A DNA stretch of 64,000 nucleotides from Ligula intestinalis (lineage: Eukaryota > Platyhelminthes > Cestoda > Diphyllobothriidea > Diphyllobothriidae): NCBI GenBank assembly GCA_036362985.1, contig JAYGXS010000002.1, forward strand, positions 12,546,019 through 12,610,018. The letters run 5' to 3'. Shown here piece after piece: positions 44,700 through 56,600 of the stretch. The translations under genes and the position numbers were made by a program. Each line of letters starts with the position of its first letter. Position 1 is the first letter of the stretch. The notes below the pieces were generated by a model. It saw only the letters and a program-made list of their open reading frames with translations. It searched no databases and had not been told where the DNA came from.

Positions 44700-45300
44700 A
44701 GCACACGAAAGCCCCATTCTTCTGTAATACAGAACCGAATAGAATAGAGTATAAAATCTAAGCAATACAAAGGAAAGGAAAAATCAGTAAAAAATGTAGT
44801 TTTAAGAAGTAGAAAAAACAGGAATAATCACATAAATACCCAATTTTTTTAACGAAAATGTGCGCTTTAATTAAAATGTGCAATTATGCAAATATTGGTA
44901 AATAACTAAACTAAAGAAAAGCTAACTTAAACTAAAATCAACTGACTAAAATGCCTAGGCTAAAGTAAGCTAAACTGACTTAACTTTAAAAATATTATAA
45001 AACTAAGATAAAAATAGTAAACATAATGATTAACTGAAAACTAAACCAGAAGCTGAACTTAAATATATATCTATATACATATATATATGTTTAGATAAGG
45101 TAGGTAAACTAAATGAAAGAAACTTGTTTAAAGTTATTGCGCATTTAAATTGAAGGTGTGCGCAGCGCTTTGATCTGTGAACTATACTAATCTGGCTCCA
45201 GAACGGGAATTTGAAGTTCAGGTATTTTGAAGTAGACAACCTCCTAACGAGCGAAACGTTTTCAGGAATATCAAGAAATGCAATAAACTGTAAAGAAGTA
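44700..45300 (-). repeat. Repeat R3, uninterrupted copy
   Basis: Read on the minus strand, 45115-44930 matches 16998-17135 and 44920-44720 matches 18365-18600 with no gap, so this is the empty site for the PLE at 17.1-18.3 kb. Bases 45145-45300 match 30780-31010. An AT-dinucleotide stretch lies at 45064-45091. Confidence 0.65.
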
Positions 45301-46124
45301 GACTGTAAAAAATTTCCAAATTCGTTATGCACAATAAACTATGAGTAAGTAGTAGATATAAGTAAATTTCTCTGTTTATAGATTATTAAAACAGATTCTG
45401 GAACCCAAACTAGGATTCCACTGAAATATTTATTCCATCAATCCCACCTGAAATCAGAATGCAATGTCTGCTTTCCATTTCACTACTCCATCTTTTGTTA
45501 TTAATTAGCATAGTGATGGCGCGGGTACTATCTGAAAGACCAGACAGGCTTGTCTTACTGATATTTTGCCATTGTAATGTATTCGGCTCATGAGTGTGTC
45601 CCCCAACTTTTCTGTGTATTTTTTTAGTGGATGAACTGAATTTTGCATGCCGCATTGCTTAACTTTCGAGAAAATTAAGGTGCAAACTTGAACTAAATCC
45701 TTCGATTGACAAATTTTTTGGCGGGGCTTGACAAAGCGTTCCGGAGGATTTTGTTAAGTTTTGAGTTAATGCAAAAAAAACACCCGGGACCATCTGAAAC
45801 ACCCGCCCTGATTAGTCAAACTCTTCGTAACCGTGTCATATATTTTTCAAATTGTGTCCTTTTAGTTTCCATCGAAACTAATTTCTTGCTTGGAATATGT
45901 CAATATAGTCCAGGGTCTCTGAAGGCAAATTTTGTCTCTCTTTATGGCGTTACTTAACACGGTCTCCAGACTGAAGTAAGGCAGATGTTGCACAGTTTGA
46001 TCCAGCTCTCACCAAATGTTTTGAGTTTTCAACTGTAAACGCTTGGAAGTGCTTTCACAGAATCGAGATTATCTACAATTTTGACTTGAAAAATCCTTGT
46101 AAAAACTCAAAAATACATATCCCG
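45301..46124. other. No recognisable feature
   Basis: Short frames only. Confidence 0.4.
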
Positions 46125-46785
46125 AGAAATTGTAACTTTGAGAAAAAGATGTTCTTTCGGATGTAAAGGTAACTTTAATCAGTGAATTTTTGAGAATGGC
46201 TCCTCAGCTTGTCGTAGAACTAATTAAACATGTGCAAAGAGAAACTAACATTTCAAATATGTGAAAAAAGCAATAGCCATATGTTGTGAGACCTGATTGG
46301 CATTTGTGGCGTCTGTCAGTTTTTATTGTGCGGCCCTCGTTTCCTTCACCGTTCTTTGGGTGTTTATAAATTCTATCTTACTCTACGTGCCGGTTGATGC
46401 ATGAGTCGTCGAACTGCATGGTTTCAAGAAATTTTCGGCCTTTTTCGGAGGGGCGAACTCCAACGAAGTGTGTTTTGTCCCATGCGAAGCTGTGTCCTGT
46501 GTCAAGGCTGCGCATAGGCACTTCGGATAAATAGCCACGTCTTTTCTCTGCCAGCTGGTGTTCGTGAATGCTTTTAGAGACGAACCACCTAGTTTAGCCG
46601 CAGAATACAGGTCTCAAACCACATAACTATTGATTTTCTCCGCACGTTTGAAAGTTCATTCGATCTTTGCACATACCTCTTTAGTCCAAAGACCAGCTGG
46701 TGGACCAGTCTCCAAAATTCACTGATTAAAGTTACCTTTACATCTCGAAGAACATCTTTTTCTTCAAACTTGAAAGACTTTCCAC
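46125..46785 (-). mobile_element. PLE endonuclease remnant between 165-bp inverted arms
   Basis: Bases 46125-46290 (plus) match 46610-46785 (minus) along their whole length: GATGTTCTTTCGGATGTAAA against GATGTTCTTCGAGATGTAAA, then the common block GTAACTTTAATCAGTGAATT. Between the arms the minus strand codes for the second half of a GIY-YIG endonuclease. The arms may hold a decayed hammerhead (CTGATTA ... CCGAAAGAAC on the minus strand of the left arm), but this is weak. Confidence 0.6.
46370..46585 (-). pseudogene. PLE GIY-YIG endonuclease, second half
   Basis: My translation of 46585-46370 (minus) gives VSKSIHEHQLAEKRRGYLSE, VPMRSLDTGHSFAWDKTHFV, GVRPSEKGRKFLETMQFDDS and CINRHVE followed by a stop. 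H-EH, the conserved GH, KGRKFLE (catalytic-type glutamate) and the SINRH end are in the right order and in one frame without a break. The GIY and YIG half upstream is missing; the inverted arm starts there. Confidence 0.6.
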
Positions 46786-48330
46786 CAGCGTATAAACTCG
46801 GACTTGCTACAAACGGCCAGCCTGCGGCGGTTCCCTTTACAGTCGCCTTTGCTGGCACGCTCACTCAACGAAGGCCAGTTTGTCTGGAGTTAGTGACCAA
46901 CACGTGTATGGCCGGCGTATTAGCCTCGCCCCACTCTCGTCAACCATGCACCCATCTCCCGTACCCCTGACGCTGTCCTCCTAGTTCAGCGGAGGACGTA
47001 CCTTCGAGGGTAGTGCACTGCAGCACAGCCCTGCTTTACAACAACAAAAAACGCCAACGTGAGAGTCATCACTGTGCCCTCTCTCTGGAACAGTGGTGGT
47101 CCTCATCGCTTGGAAAGGACAAACTTATTAGTAAGTGAATTAAAAAAGAAGAAGGATCTGTAAAAAAAAGGTCAACGTCTTGAAGAAACGCTCGCTAGTA
47201 ACAGGAGGGCAAAGCGAGGTAAGTTTAATGTGCCCGGGCGCAGCGGACGATGCCTAGCCACCCAGTCTGCACACAAAAACGTAAAAGGATGATTTACTGT
47301 CCAATTTTCGTCGATTGGGGAGTTAACGAAGCCACATAATTAAATTACGGGTATTCAAACAACTACACACTATAAACTATTAGCAATCCTACACACAGTT
47401 CTTTATACTCTGCGCGTCGATAATTCACACTCAGGGGGGCATTAGTGCGTAACAAATGGGAAAAGGAGTTCCACTCACCCTCCCCTATTACAGGTAACTT
47501 ATGGCTGAATTTCAGAGAGGGTAAAGTTTCTCGAGTCATAAATCTTGATCAGACCTTAACACTTACTGTAATTATAACTCTAATCCTAAGTTTAGCTGTA
47601 GTTTTAACAGAATGCTTCCCATAGCCGCAACCAAAAACCATAAAACTCCCGCCAATTTTTCTAAAATTTAGCGCACTGCTCTTGAAAACGAGCTGGGTCA
47701 TATTCGTGTGTTTTGCCGATTAATTATTTCGCGTAGCGATGGTTTTTGCCCGCACGATCACTGTATGCGACTGCTAATGGTGTATAAGGCGTATTCGAAA
47801 CTGTACGTGTTTTGATAATTTTAGTGCAAGCATCTCATGCTGCAATCAGTAATCCACAAAGTGACATAAAGTATCCTTCCAAAGTTTCAAGAAATGAGCA
47901 AACTTAATCAATGCAAATGAGCCTTTTTACCCCCTCAAAGGTAAATTTGATTTCTACTCCTCCCACAGACAAACTTGATCACATTTCGGGGACAGGTTAA
48001 TTCAAACAATATGTGGTTGCAATAAGTGGTTGGCCACACTGGGGTTTTTATGAGTAACTGAATGCATTCCAGTGCAGGCTAAATTGAAACGTAAGGTGTA
48101 GTTCAACCAAGACTCTTACCACTCCAGCTGCAACGGCTGCACCGTTTTTTTAATCACATATGCATATGTATATTTGAAGAGTAACAAGCCAAGAATACCC
48201 TTGAGGACCCTATAAATGTGAAGCTACTATATCATTATTACAGTCAATATAAAGTTGTGGAAGGATACGATAACCTAATAGAAATTCGAGTGAGTTGCTG
48301 CTAAATAGTGCGAAACAGTATGAAAACAGA
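46786..48330. other. No recognisable gene
   Basis: A GC-richer patch lies at 46800-47060. No motif or repeat partner recognised. Confidence 0.4.
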
Positions 48331-49260
48331 CTAGAGCCAGGAAAATGGCTTACAATGCCGGCAATACGAAATCATGTTATGAAAGTCATCTTTTGTCAAA
48401 TAAAATGCCATCAGGTCTTCTATTAAAACCAGCAATAGTGTCGGCGGAAACCGTCGCACTTGGTAGCGAGTTCTAAGGCCGTACCACTCGTTGGCTAAAG
48501 AACCACTTTCTGAGGTCAAATCGAGTGCGTTTTTTATAACCTTGTATGGATGTCCATGGAGGTGAGTTGTGTTGCCACACTTGACGAAATTCTTCAATCT
48601 CAGGAAGGAGTGGTGGCCCCGGAATATCCGAAATGGTTAGAGCAGGCTACACTGTAAGTGCCTGTAAGACGAGAAAAAAAGGTCAAGCTTGATCAATCTC
48701 TCGTGATATGGTAAGCCCCTGAGACCGCCGACCATCTTTTTTTGCACTTCGTTTCGCTTGTTCGAGAAGGTCCACATTTCGTTTTAACCACGGTCTTTAA
48801 CCTGTCATTCCGTAGTTAAGACGTGGTCTCACAAAGGGACCTAAATATTTTTCCAAGAAGTTCAGATCGAAAAAATGGCATGCTTGTCTGATCCAGGTCA
48901 ACGTAATAGTTACTTTCTGGGCTGCCTTTTTACAGAACTCTGTTAGCATCAAGTTCGCGCTCGTTCAAATGCCTAGATTCTTTTACGCACCAAACTCGTT
49001 TAATCCGGCGCCATTTATCAAATAAAAATGTTTCTGCGACACGTTTCAACCGGGGCTTATGTGTAGGACCACACACTTGGATAAATTTGATTTAAGAAGC
49101 CACGTGGATGACCAGATAATCAATTTATCGATGTTCGATTGTAACTTCTTTGCGTCGTCAGCGCAGGTACCTTCAACCCACATTGCAATGTCATCCGCAA
49201 ACATGACAGCTGCGCAATCAAGGATATTGAGGCAGTTGTTTACGTAGATTAGGATAATTG
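48331..49260 (-). pseudogene. CR1/jockey-type LINE, reverse transcriptase 3' half
   Basis: Minus-strand reading, in several frames: VNNCLNILDCAAVMFADDIAM (motif C with catalytic FADD, near 49200), KLQSNIDKLIIWSSTWLLKS, LGPFVRPRLNYGM (near 48820), RLIKLDLFFSSYRHLQ (near 48680), and in frame 48597-48331 the end part HLHGHPYKVIKNALDLTSES and DLMAFYLTKDDF. The order equals that of the elements at 27.0 and 58.8 kb, but sequence similarity is low, so it belongs to another family. Many stops and frameshifts. Confidence 0.65.
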
Positions 49261-49444
49261 ATACAATTTACCCGCCCAACCAGCCGCAACTAATGAAATC
49301 CACCAATTTTTATACACTAAACTGACCATCCAAGTAAGCTATCTTGAGTAAACAACTCAGCATTCACCAGGTATATGCTAAGCTCATTTAATTGGAAGGT
49401 AAATTGATTAATCTGACTGAGAAATTCGGACAAACAGGGTATAA
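49261..49444. other. Spacer
   Basis: Nothing identified. Confidence 0.4.
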
Positions 49445-49535
49445 CTTTGCAGCCCTTGTTGGGAATCGAACCCTTGAAAACAAGGGAAGTTTTGTGCACG
49501 GCCAACACTCCAACCACCTAAGCTACGGGATTTTA
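49445..49535 (-). tRNA. tRNA-like sequence (SINE head or tRNA pseudogene)
   Basis: The minus strand carries GTAGCTTAGGTGGTTGGAG, a good A box, and GGTTCGATTCC, a perfect B box, about 35 bases later. An internal hairpin CCCTTG/CAAGGG sits before the B box. The T stem has only three pairs and no acceptor stem can be formed, so this is not a working tRNA. It is best read as the pol III promoter head of a tRNA-derived SINE. No second copy was noticed in the window. Confidence 0.45.
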
Positions 49536-49789
49536 TTGGGAGCCATGAGTGTAATCACCTTAAGGCCATTTAAATCCTTCTAAAGTCCCAGTATTAACAC
49601 ATTAATCGTATCAATAGTTTTCAATGCCGGTGACCTTCACCAAATAAGCAAAGGTAGTCTGATGCTTCGAAGATGAGCTGGCCCGCTGCCGTACGAAACA
49701 GTCGGAGTAAATCTATAACTGCAGCGAAAAGTACACGTCTTGAAAGCTAAAAATATAAACGCATCATATGATAACTTTTCGTACATTGG

Positions 49790-50060
49790 CATATCAGCAC
49801 TCTGTACTCTTATTCCTAGCCCGCTACCCCACGTGTGAAGAAGCGGAAATGGAGACGTTGAAAGTCACCCTGTCTCCATAGTAGATGTTGATATCGTGTA
49901 CACCTTTATCTTTTAGTATTCTATGACCTTTTACCATGATCTTTTACCGTAAATGATCCCTTGCTCTCCGTTTCTGGGGCCATTGTTGCTGAAAATGTTG
50001 GATATTACCTTCAAACTAATTCGTTCTCTCTCAAATCTTACCCGTGTGCAAATTCCATCT
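49790..50060 (+). pseudogene. LINE family A remnant, copy 4
   Basis: ATATCAGCACTCTGTACTC, CCTAGCCCGCTACC, CCTGTCTCCATAG and GATGTTGATATCGTGTACAC are inverted matches to 23420-23540. It continues to about 50060 in parallel with 43850-44000. No frame survives. Confidence 0.5.
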
Positions 50061-50340
50061 TTTTTTATCTGGATGTTTGTCGCTACTCCTTTCCACGGTG
50101 ACTTGTGGGTACCTGGAACGAGCTTTTCAAGAAAATTATAATTGCGGACATGACGGATGCATTTAAACATAGACATGATGTAGATTTACGTGAGAGAGCC
50201 TGTCTGTCCGGAGCGGAAAACCCAGTTTAATAAACTGACCGATACCTATAGATATATAGTCGATGGGCTAAATCATGAACTCCAAGGATTTTTATAAGAA
50301 ACATCCTGTTACTGAAATAAAACTCAAGCTGAGAATATGA
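50061..50340. other. Spacer
   Basis: Nothing identified. Confidence 0.35.
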
Positions 50341-50440
50341 TGACTCGATCGCTGGGAAATTACATTTATTCGCCTAAAGTTTCGACATCCGTCGTGGATT
50401 TATCATCAGAGACATTAGCAGAAAACAGTAGCAGAAACCC
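50341..50440 (-). mobile_element. Solo PLE terminus, family H
   Basis: TGACTCGATCGCTGGG, TTATTCGCCTRAAGTTTCGA and AGAGACATTAGCAGAAAA match 15927-16010 and 54395-54475. Confidence 0.55.
50369..50412 (-). ncRNA. Hammerhead-like motif, family H
   Basis: Minus strand: TCTCTGATGA, TAA, ATCC, ACGAC, GGAT, GTC, GAAACTTTAGG. Both core segments are intact and ATCC/GGAT form stem II with mismatches at its base. The cleavage site region is changed to CTTTA. Confidence 0.5.
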
Positions 50441-51134
50441 TATTTACTCCATTTTACTCATCTAAACTGATCTTTTTTTACTAAACATCATTTTGCAACT
50501 CAACTCAATGAACAAAATAAACTACCCCACATGTGCGTTAAATCGGCTCATTCAAATTTTGTATTTCACATTTCATCAGACGTACGATCTACTGTATTAT
50601 TTGATATACTTTGTTCCACAAGAGTGTGCTACAAATATAATTGCTCTGTGGAAACATGGTAACATGTCTATTTTAACCTGAATATTTTACGAGTTTTCAA
50701 CTGGATCTTTAACGGCAATTTTAATGGTACAGTGTATATACTGAATGTCATGAATCAGCACCGGAAATATATGAAATTATAAAGCTATTGCTCTACCCTT
50801 TTTTACTTCTGACGTTAAAAAAATGGTCATTTCATCTTTCCTGCTATTTCCGTTGTCATTTTAGTATTTTTACAGCCACCTATAACTTCACCCGCGTTTA
50901 ACTGTTTTTTGTGTCGTTTTTTGACGGTGAGTTGTCAGAATCCCCGGTGGCCGATGTTTTTAGACCGCAACTGACTTAAGGGTAACAAAAGCAAATCGAT
51001 ATGAACGTCCTCTATGGGACCAATTCTTTTCAATGCTATTTATACATTTAAGGTTGTCTTGTTGAAAATTAATATGAAGTAACCCCAGGAATACAGCAGT
51101 GAATATTTGCTACACATTTTAATTTTCATTAAAA
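50441..51134. other. No recognisable feature
   Basis: AT-rich, short frames only. Confidence 0.4.
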
Positions 51135-51680
51135 AGTTGAGTTGGCAACCATCTGTTTACAGCAACTCTTCATAAAGCCAATACAGTTGCAGGGATAATG
51201 AAAAGTGTACTGTTGAACAGGGTTAATAAGTATACTTTGATTAAAACTCATCGTTTTCACGCCGCCCGCATGGCGAAATCGGCGCTTGGAGGTCCTTGGG
51301 CTGGAGAAGGGGGGGAAAAACTGGACTAGGTTGTGGGCATTGATCAGGGATCAGGTACATGGAGTGATAATTGATGTTATTTGCACACGAACCGAACGAA
51401 TTTCACTAGGGCGTGGCGGTGAATGGTGATCGCCACCTGGTGTTGAACTCGGCCACGGAAGCGAAAGAGCTTGGGTCAGCGTCTTCTGACAACAAAGCAC
51501 TGGATTCGCTAGCTGTATAGCCACTGCTTCGGCTGTTGCAAGCACCCGTTGACGGAGGCCCTTGGAAAAGTTGGCTGATGTCCCGCAGGCAACCTGAAAG
51601 GCTTCATTATTATTGACTCGATGATACGTGTCGATAACATGTGCGAGAATAGAACTCGAGATCGATATATTTTTACTCCA
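51135..51680 (-). pseudogene. PLE GIY-YIG endonuclease C-terminal part and terminus
   Basis: On the minus strand the frame from about 51663 to 51351 reads SISSSILAHVIDTYHRVNNN, EAFQVACGTSANFSK and LATAEAVAIQLANPVLCCQK. This is the second half of the endonuclease type seen at 11.9-12.3 and 12.9-13.4 kb, here without a frameshift. A C-rich tract (near 51305-51315) and a decayed terminus (51135-51195, CTTTATGA ... GTAAACAG) follow, homologous to 12480-12600. Confidence 0.62.
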
Positions 51681-52439
51681 AAAATCAATAGTTATCAGAC
51701 CACTGTCAGACTGTCGATGACAATGGTAAGAGGTTGTGGAAGTTGACCGATATGGGTGTTCTCACTTTCGTTCATGAGAGGCAGTTGTTAACCCTGATTA
51801 TTTGCCAGTCGATCTGAAAGTCGCTTATAATATCGACTGATGGTAGAGTCCAGTCAATGGCAGAATAGTAACTAGACGTCCACTTTTCGCTTATCCATGG
51901 CCCCAGTATAGAACTAATTTTGATTTCACCCTTTAATACTTTAAGGCCTAAATTCTTCGAGTTACTCATCTTTAAGCTATGGGATAAAGGCAAAATGAAT
52001 AAGCTTAGCTGATCTCTTAAGAAACCAGTTGTTGTATGCTCACTTCGCAGTCAGATATAGAACTAGCCGTTTCTGTCTACCATGGAGTACGTAAAAGGAA
52101 GCGAACCCTCTTTTACTGTTTTACTCACGCTAAATATCGAACTTCCATCAATCTGCTAGCGTTAGGTTGTGTTGCAAGTATGCCATTTTTCTCGATCTAC
52201 AAAAAGTATCAGCTAAAGACTGGTCACTATCTTAGTTATGCAAACGACTTCCTTTATTTCATATATGGCCGAATTAAATCAACTTTTATTGTGCTTCATC
52301 ATAGGGGGAAAACGTCGATCTGAAATGTAATACTTTGTTATGTCTCTATAGTCATAACTTCGTTGGACGGTTCGCGTAAATAGCACACATCTCCCATTTC
52401 TTGGGACACTGAGCACTCACAGAGAGAAATACGCTTTTT
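51681..52439. other. No recognisable feature
   Basis: Short frames only (for example 52036-52323 plus), no motif. Confidence 0.4.
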
Positions 52440-53290
52440 AACGTACTACTTAACATTTTCGACAGAAAATGCTCCATTCCCTGACGTCATGGAGGTAAAT
52501 TAATTTTAAAAAATACGCAAAATCTAGAGGTTATGGAGACGAGTTTAATCGCAGCTTCTGGATTTCAGTTTTTTACACGTGACATGCTGTGCTAAAAATG
52601 GCATTATAGCAAACTGACATGCCGATGGACATAGGACGTATTTCGGAAGCCTCCGTGCGCAGTATTGTAAAACTTTGTAGCCATTAATACATGATGGAGT
52701 AAATGTGCACCCTCCTCAAGAAGTCGATCATCGAATTGCTTAGCCGTTTAAAAGTGTCGCTGGATTATAATATCAGCTAAGAAACATACAAAATGCCGAG
52801 AGATTAAGGGAGCATTCAGAGTATACGCTGGAAAAATAACCAGAGAGAAGGAGTGCCAGAGGGGAGAAAGCAAGCATAGCCATATGAGGGCTTGAGGTGT
52901 GCGATATTAACGTAACGGCTGGATTTTAAAGAGGAGGATTACAACCTCAAGTGTAAATGAAAGATTAGATTTCAGACTAGCAATAAGGAACCGGAAAGAG
53001 GATTTTTCATTCGGCAGGATGTCTAAGGATTCAGGAGTTGGAGATAGTTGCAATCAAAAGACGCGCTGGACTGACTTCTGGTTATTTAGTAGAAGATCGT
53101 TGGCTTAAGACCACACTGAGGCATATTCCAGGCCATCTTTCAGAACCTAGGCATATATTTTATTTTTTAAGAGAATGACCAGCAACCATATTATCAGCGC
53201 ATTGTACGTACAGGCATTCATTTTGTGATCGGACGTCGTCAGTGTGGAGAGAGAAGAGATGAGTGGATAAGGTAGGTCCTTGAAGAACTC
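52440..53290 (-). pseudogene. LINE family A remnant, copy 5
   Basis: ACATGCCGATGGACATAGG, TTTCGGAAGCCTC, GAAGTCGATCATCGAATTGC, GGACTGACTTCTGGT, GACCAGCAACCATATTATCA and GTCGTCAGTGTGGAGAGAGA align with 23540-24050 and 39400-40110. The position equivalent to YADD (near 53190) reads NALIIW-type decay. Coding sense minus. Confidence 0.55.
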
Positions 53291-54104
53291 CACAGATGTT
53301 GGGAAGGACCATGGACTTTCATTTGCCGCACTGTATGAGCTGAATGCAAACTGGTATTTATTTCAGAATCGAAAATTGATGATTGTGATTTCTTAAGTTC
53401 ATGGTATAAATCTAGACTGCACTTACATGTTTAAATGTAGGTGCTAGCAAGTGGCACAATGATAAATTCTTATTGTTCATTCCGTAGCGCGATTTGTTAT
53501 ATCGACGGAAATTACGGCTTATGAAAATAAGCCAAGCTTCAATCAAAAATGATAACTCTAGGCAGGCTGGAAATGGAGCTGCTTATCGCGGTAAGTCAGC
53601 CAGAGAGCATAGCAACTTACCCCATTTTTGAGTACTATTTTACTGAAAAATGGCTGTTCCCGAAAACACTGAATGAGATACCAAGAACTTTCGGTGTCAA
53701 ATAGAACTAGAACAAGGCCTCTATCTAAAATTGTGATTCCGATTTAAAAACCGAAGATCATCTTAAGTGCCCATGCAGTTGGTTTGTATCGACCAGATGC
53801 TCATGGTCGCCCCGTACTTAATTAAATATGCACAGTTGACCTACTTAGACATTATAAGTAAAAATATTGTTTCGAGGTAAAACGTAACTTGTACGACATA
53901 CCATATTCCCCAGTTCGCGTGGATAGTAATTTGTTTCAATTAAAAATTTAAAATGTGATGCCCGCTCGGGATTCTTAATCTTGGCCAGTTTCCATATTTG
54001 CTCCATTAGTGTCTTATGCTCATAGACTGCTTCGAACTGATGACTTTAATACCTTTAATAACTTCGTGTTATTTCGACCATCGCAAGCCCGAAAGCTGGT
54101 GACT
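53291..54104. other. No recognisable feature
   Basis: Nothing identified. Confidence 0.4.
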
Positions 54105-54382
54105 ATGGTCAGGTATAGTTATAGTAGACACGCCGCGATCTATCCCACTTTAACCCTAACTGCTTTAACCAGTGCCAAGACCAAATTCGAGATGACCGAA
54201 GCAGGCTTCGGGCGGAAGCCGCTTTTCTAATGTAGCCTGAAACTTCGCCCAACTTAGCCCTTAGTGACAGTAGACATTGCGCAGGTTGCACTATCTGCCC
54301 TCACTCACCTATAGTAAGTGTCTAGCCAGACTTTAGTAAGCCAGAACTCGTACTGCTTCTACCAAAACTGCTAATTCTATTA

Positions 54383-54480
54383 CTAAGAATCAGAAGAATC
54401 GATCGCTGGGACAATATGTTTATTCGCCTGAAGTTTCGATATCTGTCGTGGATTCGTCATCAGAGACCTGAGTAGCAGAT
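54383..54480 (-). mobile_element. Solo PLE terminus, family H
   Basis: GAATCGATCGCTGGGACAAT, TTATTCGCCTGAAGTTTCGA and CGTCATCAGAGAC match 50341-50415 and 15925-16000. It lies in the repeat array between two array modules. Confidence 0.55.
54420..54468 (-). ncRNA. Hammerhead ribozyme candidate, family H
   Basis: Minus strand: GTCTCTGATGA, C, GA, ATC, CACGACA, GAT, A, TC, GAAACTTCAGG. Both core segments are intact; stem II has five pairs with one bulged A. The C of the cleavage position is present, though ACGT has become ACTT. Confidence 0.55.
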
Positions 54481-56267
54481 GTAGATTAGTGATAGTATTT
54501 GCTGTTACTATTACTGACTGTTTTGAAAGTAATAAATTACGCTGATTAAAGTCAGCACTGAGCTCATATCCCCTCAATCTCGGCAAAAACTGCAGTTGTA
54601 CTGGTGCTGGCACTGACGCCACCGTTTGTCAGAGGTGATGCTGATAAATCCAACGCTAGGGCTCATATCCCTTTGGTCTTAACAGGGGGTGTGACTTTAG
54701 GTTTAACTACTTCAGATAAATACATGCTTGGCGTCCTGAGCACAGCAGCGTTTGCCTATGTTTCCACACTCTCAACTCTATCAGTCGAGCTGTGTACCTT
54801 TCTACTAGGTATGGACTAATATACTGCTGCTGTAGGTACGTGCCTAGTTTAAAATTGCTTATTTCTAGCAATCATGCTTACTACGTCCAGTAGCTAGTAT
54901 ACTATAAGCATTGCCTGTGTGTGCTTTTTAAGGAGTTGCACCCAGTATGCACTCCCGATCTGCGTGAGGTAATAGTGATTAGCATTTGGATAGTAATAGC
55001 ACAAGTTTTAGCATGCCCTTATGTAGAGCAATTTGCTGTCAATAGATTACATTTTCGCCTACTTTAGTACGACAATGCAGTATAAGGTACGTATAGTAAG
55101 ACAGAAACAGGGCAATATTATTTAGGCTGGTATTATTAATTATAGTGGTGATACTAGCGCATAATGGCTTTCCTTGGTTTCCGGCCTCTCAACTCTATCC
55201 ATCAGGCCGTGCCATCTTCTTGCTTACGCGACGTTATTAGTTAATATCGCAGGTTCTGTCAGGTCACATGGTGCTGCGGCAGCCTTTTGCGCTGGTATTA
55301 ATTCAATATTTACCCTTGCTCGCACGCAATAGGTACCAAGAAATATTCGAGGCGCCTGAGTCTCGTATTTCTACTACTGTAACTACTATTTATACTGCTG
55401 CTTGTAGCGCTGTATCTAAGTGATTGTACTGTGCAGTCTTAAACTATAAGGTGATATTATTAATGACTTTATTAACTGCTTTAATACCTGACTACCTACC
55501 TCCACGACCCAAAAAAGGTCCGTTGTGAAAAGGAATATCCAAAAATATATCACCAGCCTGCTTTTCTTACATAGCGCTGAGCTTGTACAGCTGGGTCTAC
55601 CAATAAGTAAAAAAAATAGTTCCTAGCCATTACAATTTAAAAGTATATAGTGCCTGATGATGATGGTGATGAGAGGAGGAAAAGGAAGGTGAGTAAACAA
55701 TAATGACGAATTTGTTGTCATACATGCGTGTGAATGTCTGTCATGCCTGTCTAAATTATCTCCTAGGATCACCCGGTGGACCTGACAGGTGCAATTAGAT
55801 GCAAAATACATTCCTCTTGAATGCTCGGCCCCAGTCATTATGTCTTCCTCAAAAAATATATTTCCCCCGCTCTTGAGATGTGCGTCATCAAGGTTCCTAA
55901 GTTAGCGTAGCTAACAATGACCACCAATATTATTTTACATTTCCGCACGTGGCAAATGCAAAAAAATTTTGATTTAAGAGTTGTTAGGGGGAAATTATAG
56001 GCGAGGATTTTGTAGCAGCCGTGCCAAGCCACTCAAGTTTCATAACAATAATACTACGTCACTGAGTCAAGTCGGAAACCTGTGAGCAAACAAAAATATG
56101 CCTACCGAAATGCATTAAGTAGGTATTTAAATAATTGGTAAATATCAACCACTGCCAATGATACGGCTGCCGACCTGACATGTGGCACAAATTTAGTAGA
56201 TTTAGTTGCCTAAACGGTCGTTTTCTTTACATACAGGCTCCACTAATTCCGAAGAACTGAAGAAATG

Positions 56268-56350
56268 TGAAATATCAATCGCTGAAATAGTTATTCTATT
56301 CGCCTGATGTTTCTAACTTTCACTCACCTCCAGCATCAGAAGCGGTCAAA
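56268..56350 (-). mobile_element. Solo PLE terminus, family H, beside an RT fragment
   Basis: TCAATCGCTGAAATAGTTAT and TATTCGCCTGATGTTTC match family H. The hammerhead-like motif (56297-56345, minus) reads CTGATGC ... GAAACATC, with one core base changed. Confidence 0.45.
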
Positions 56351-56369
56351 GATGAGGGTGTTGAACGAC

Positions 56370-56600
56370 GCAAGCATCATGTTACGAAAGCAATCACCCT
56401 ATCTCTACATCAACGACATCTGTTTACCTTTCGACAGGGTAAACTCAATCCCTGTGATGAACGAATTCACTCAATAATTCCCGATTTCTAAACCACAGTA
56501 GTGGTGGAAATTGAGGACAGCCCTCAATTCCTAGATGTCCACGTCTGTGATCAGTCCAGCGGCCATATGGCCAACTTAAGCTACAGCAAACTAGCAAAAA
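56370..56600 (+). pseudogene. Possible PLE reverse transcriptase fragment
   Basis: Frame 56501-56722 starts VEIEDSPQFLDVHVCDQSSG. This corresponds to the E-E-x-x-x-QLPFLDVLV region that follows the catalytic motif in PLE reverse transcriptases. Before it, NSLNNSRF-like decayed sequence could equal the helix before that region. The terminus at 56268-56350 faces the other way, as at the other inverted-end remnants. Short match, moderate confidence. Confidence 0.4.

Noticed and set aside
50565..50600. CTGATGA on the minus strand
   Set aside because: No matching GAAA with stem; probably chance.
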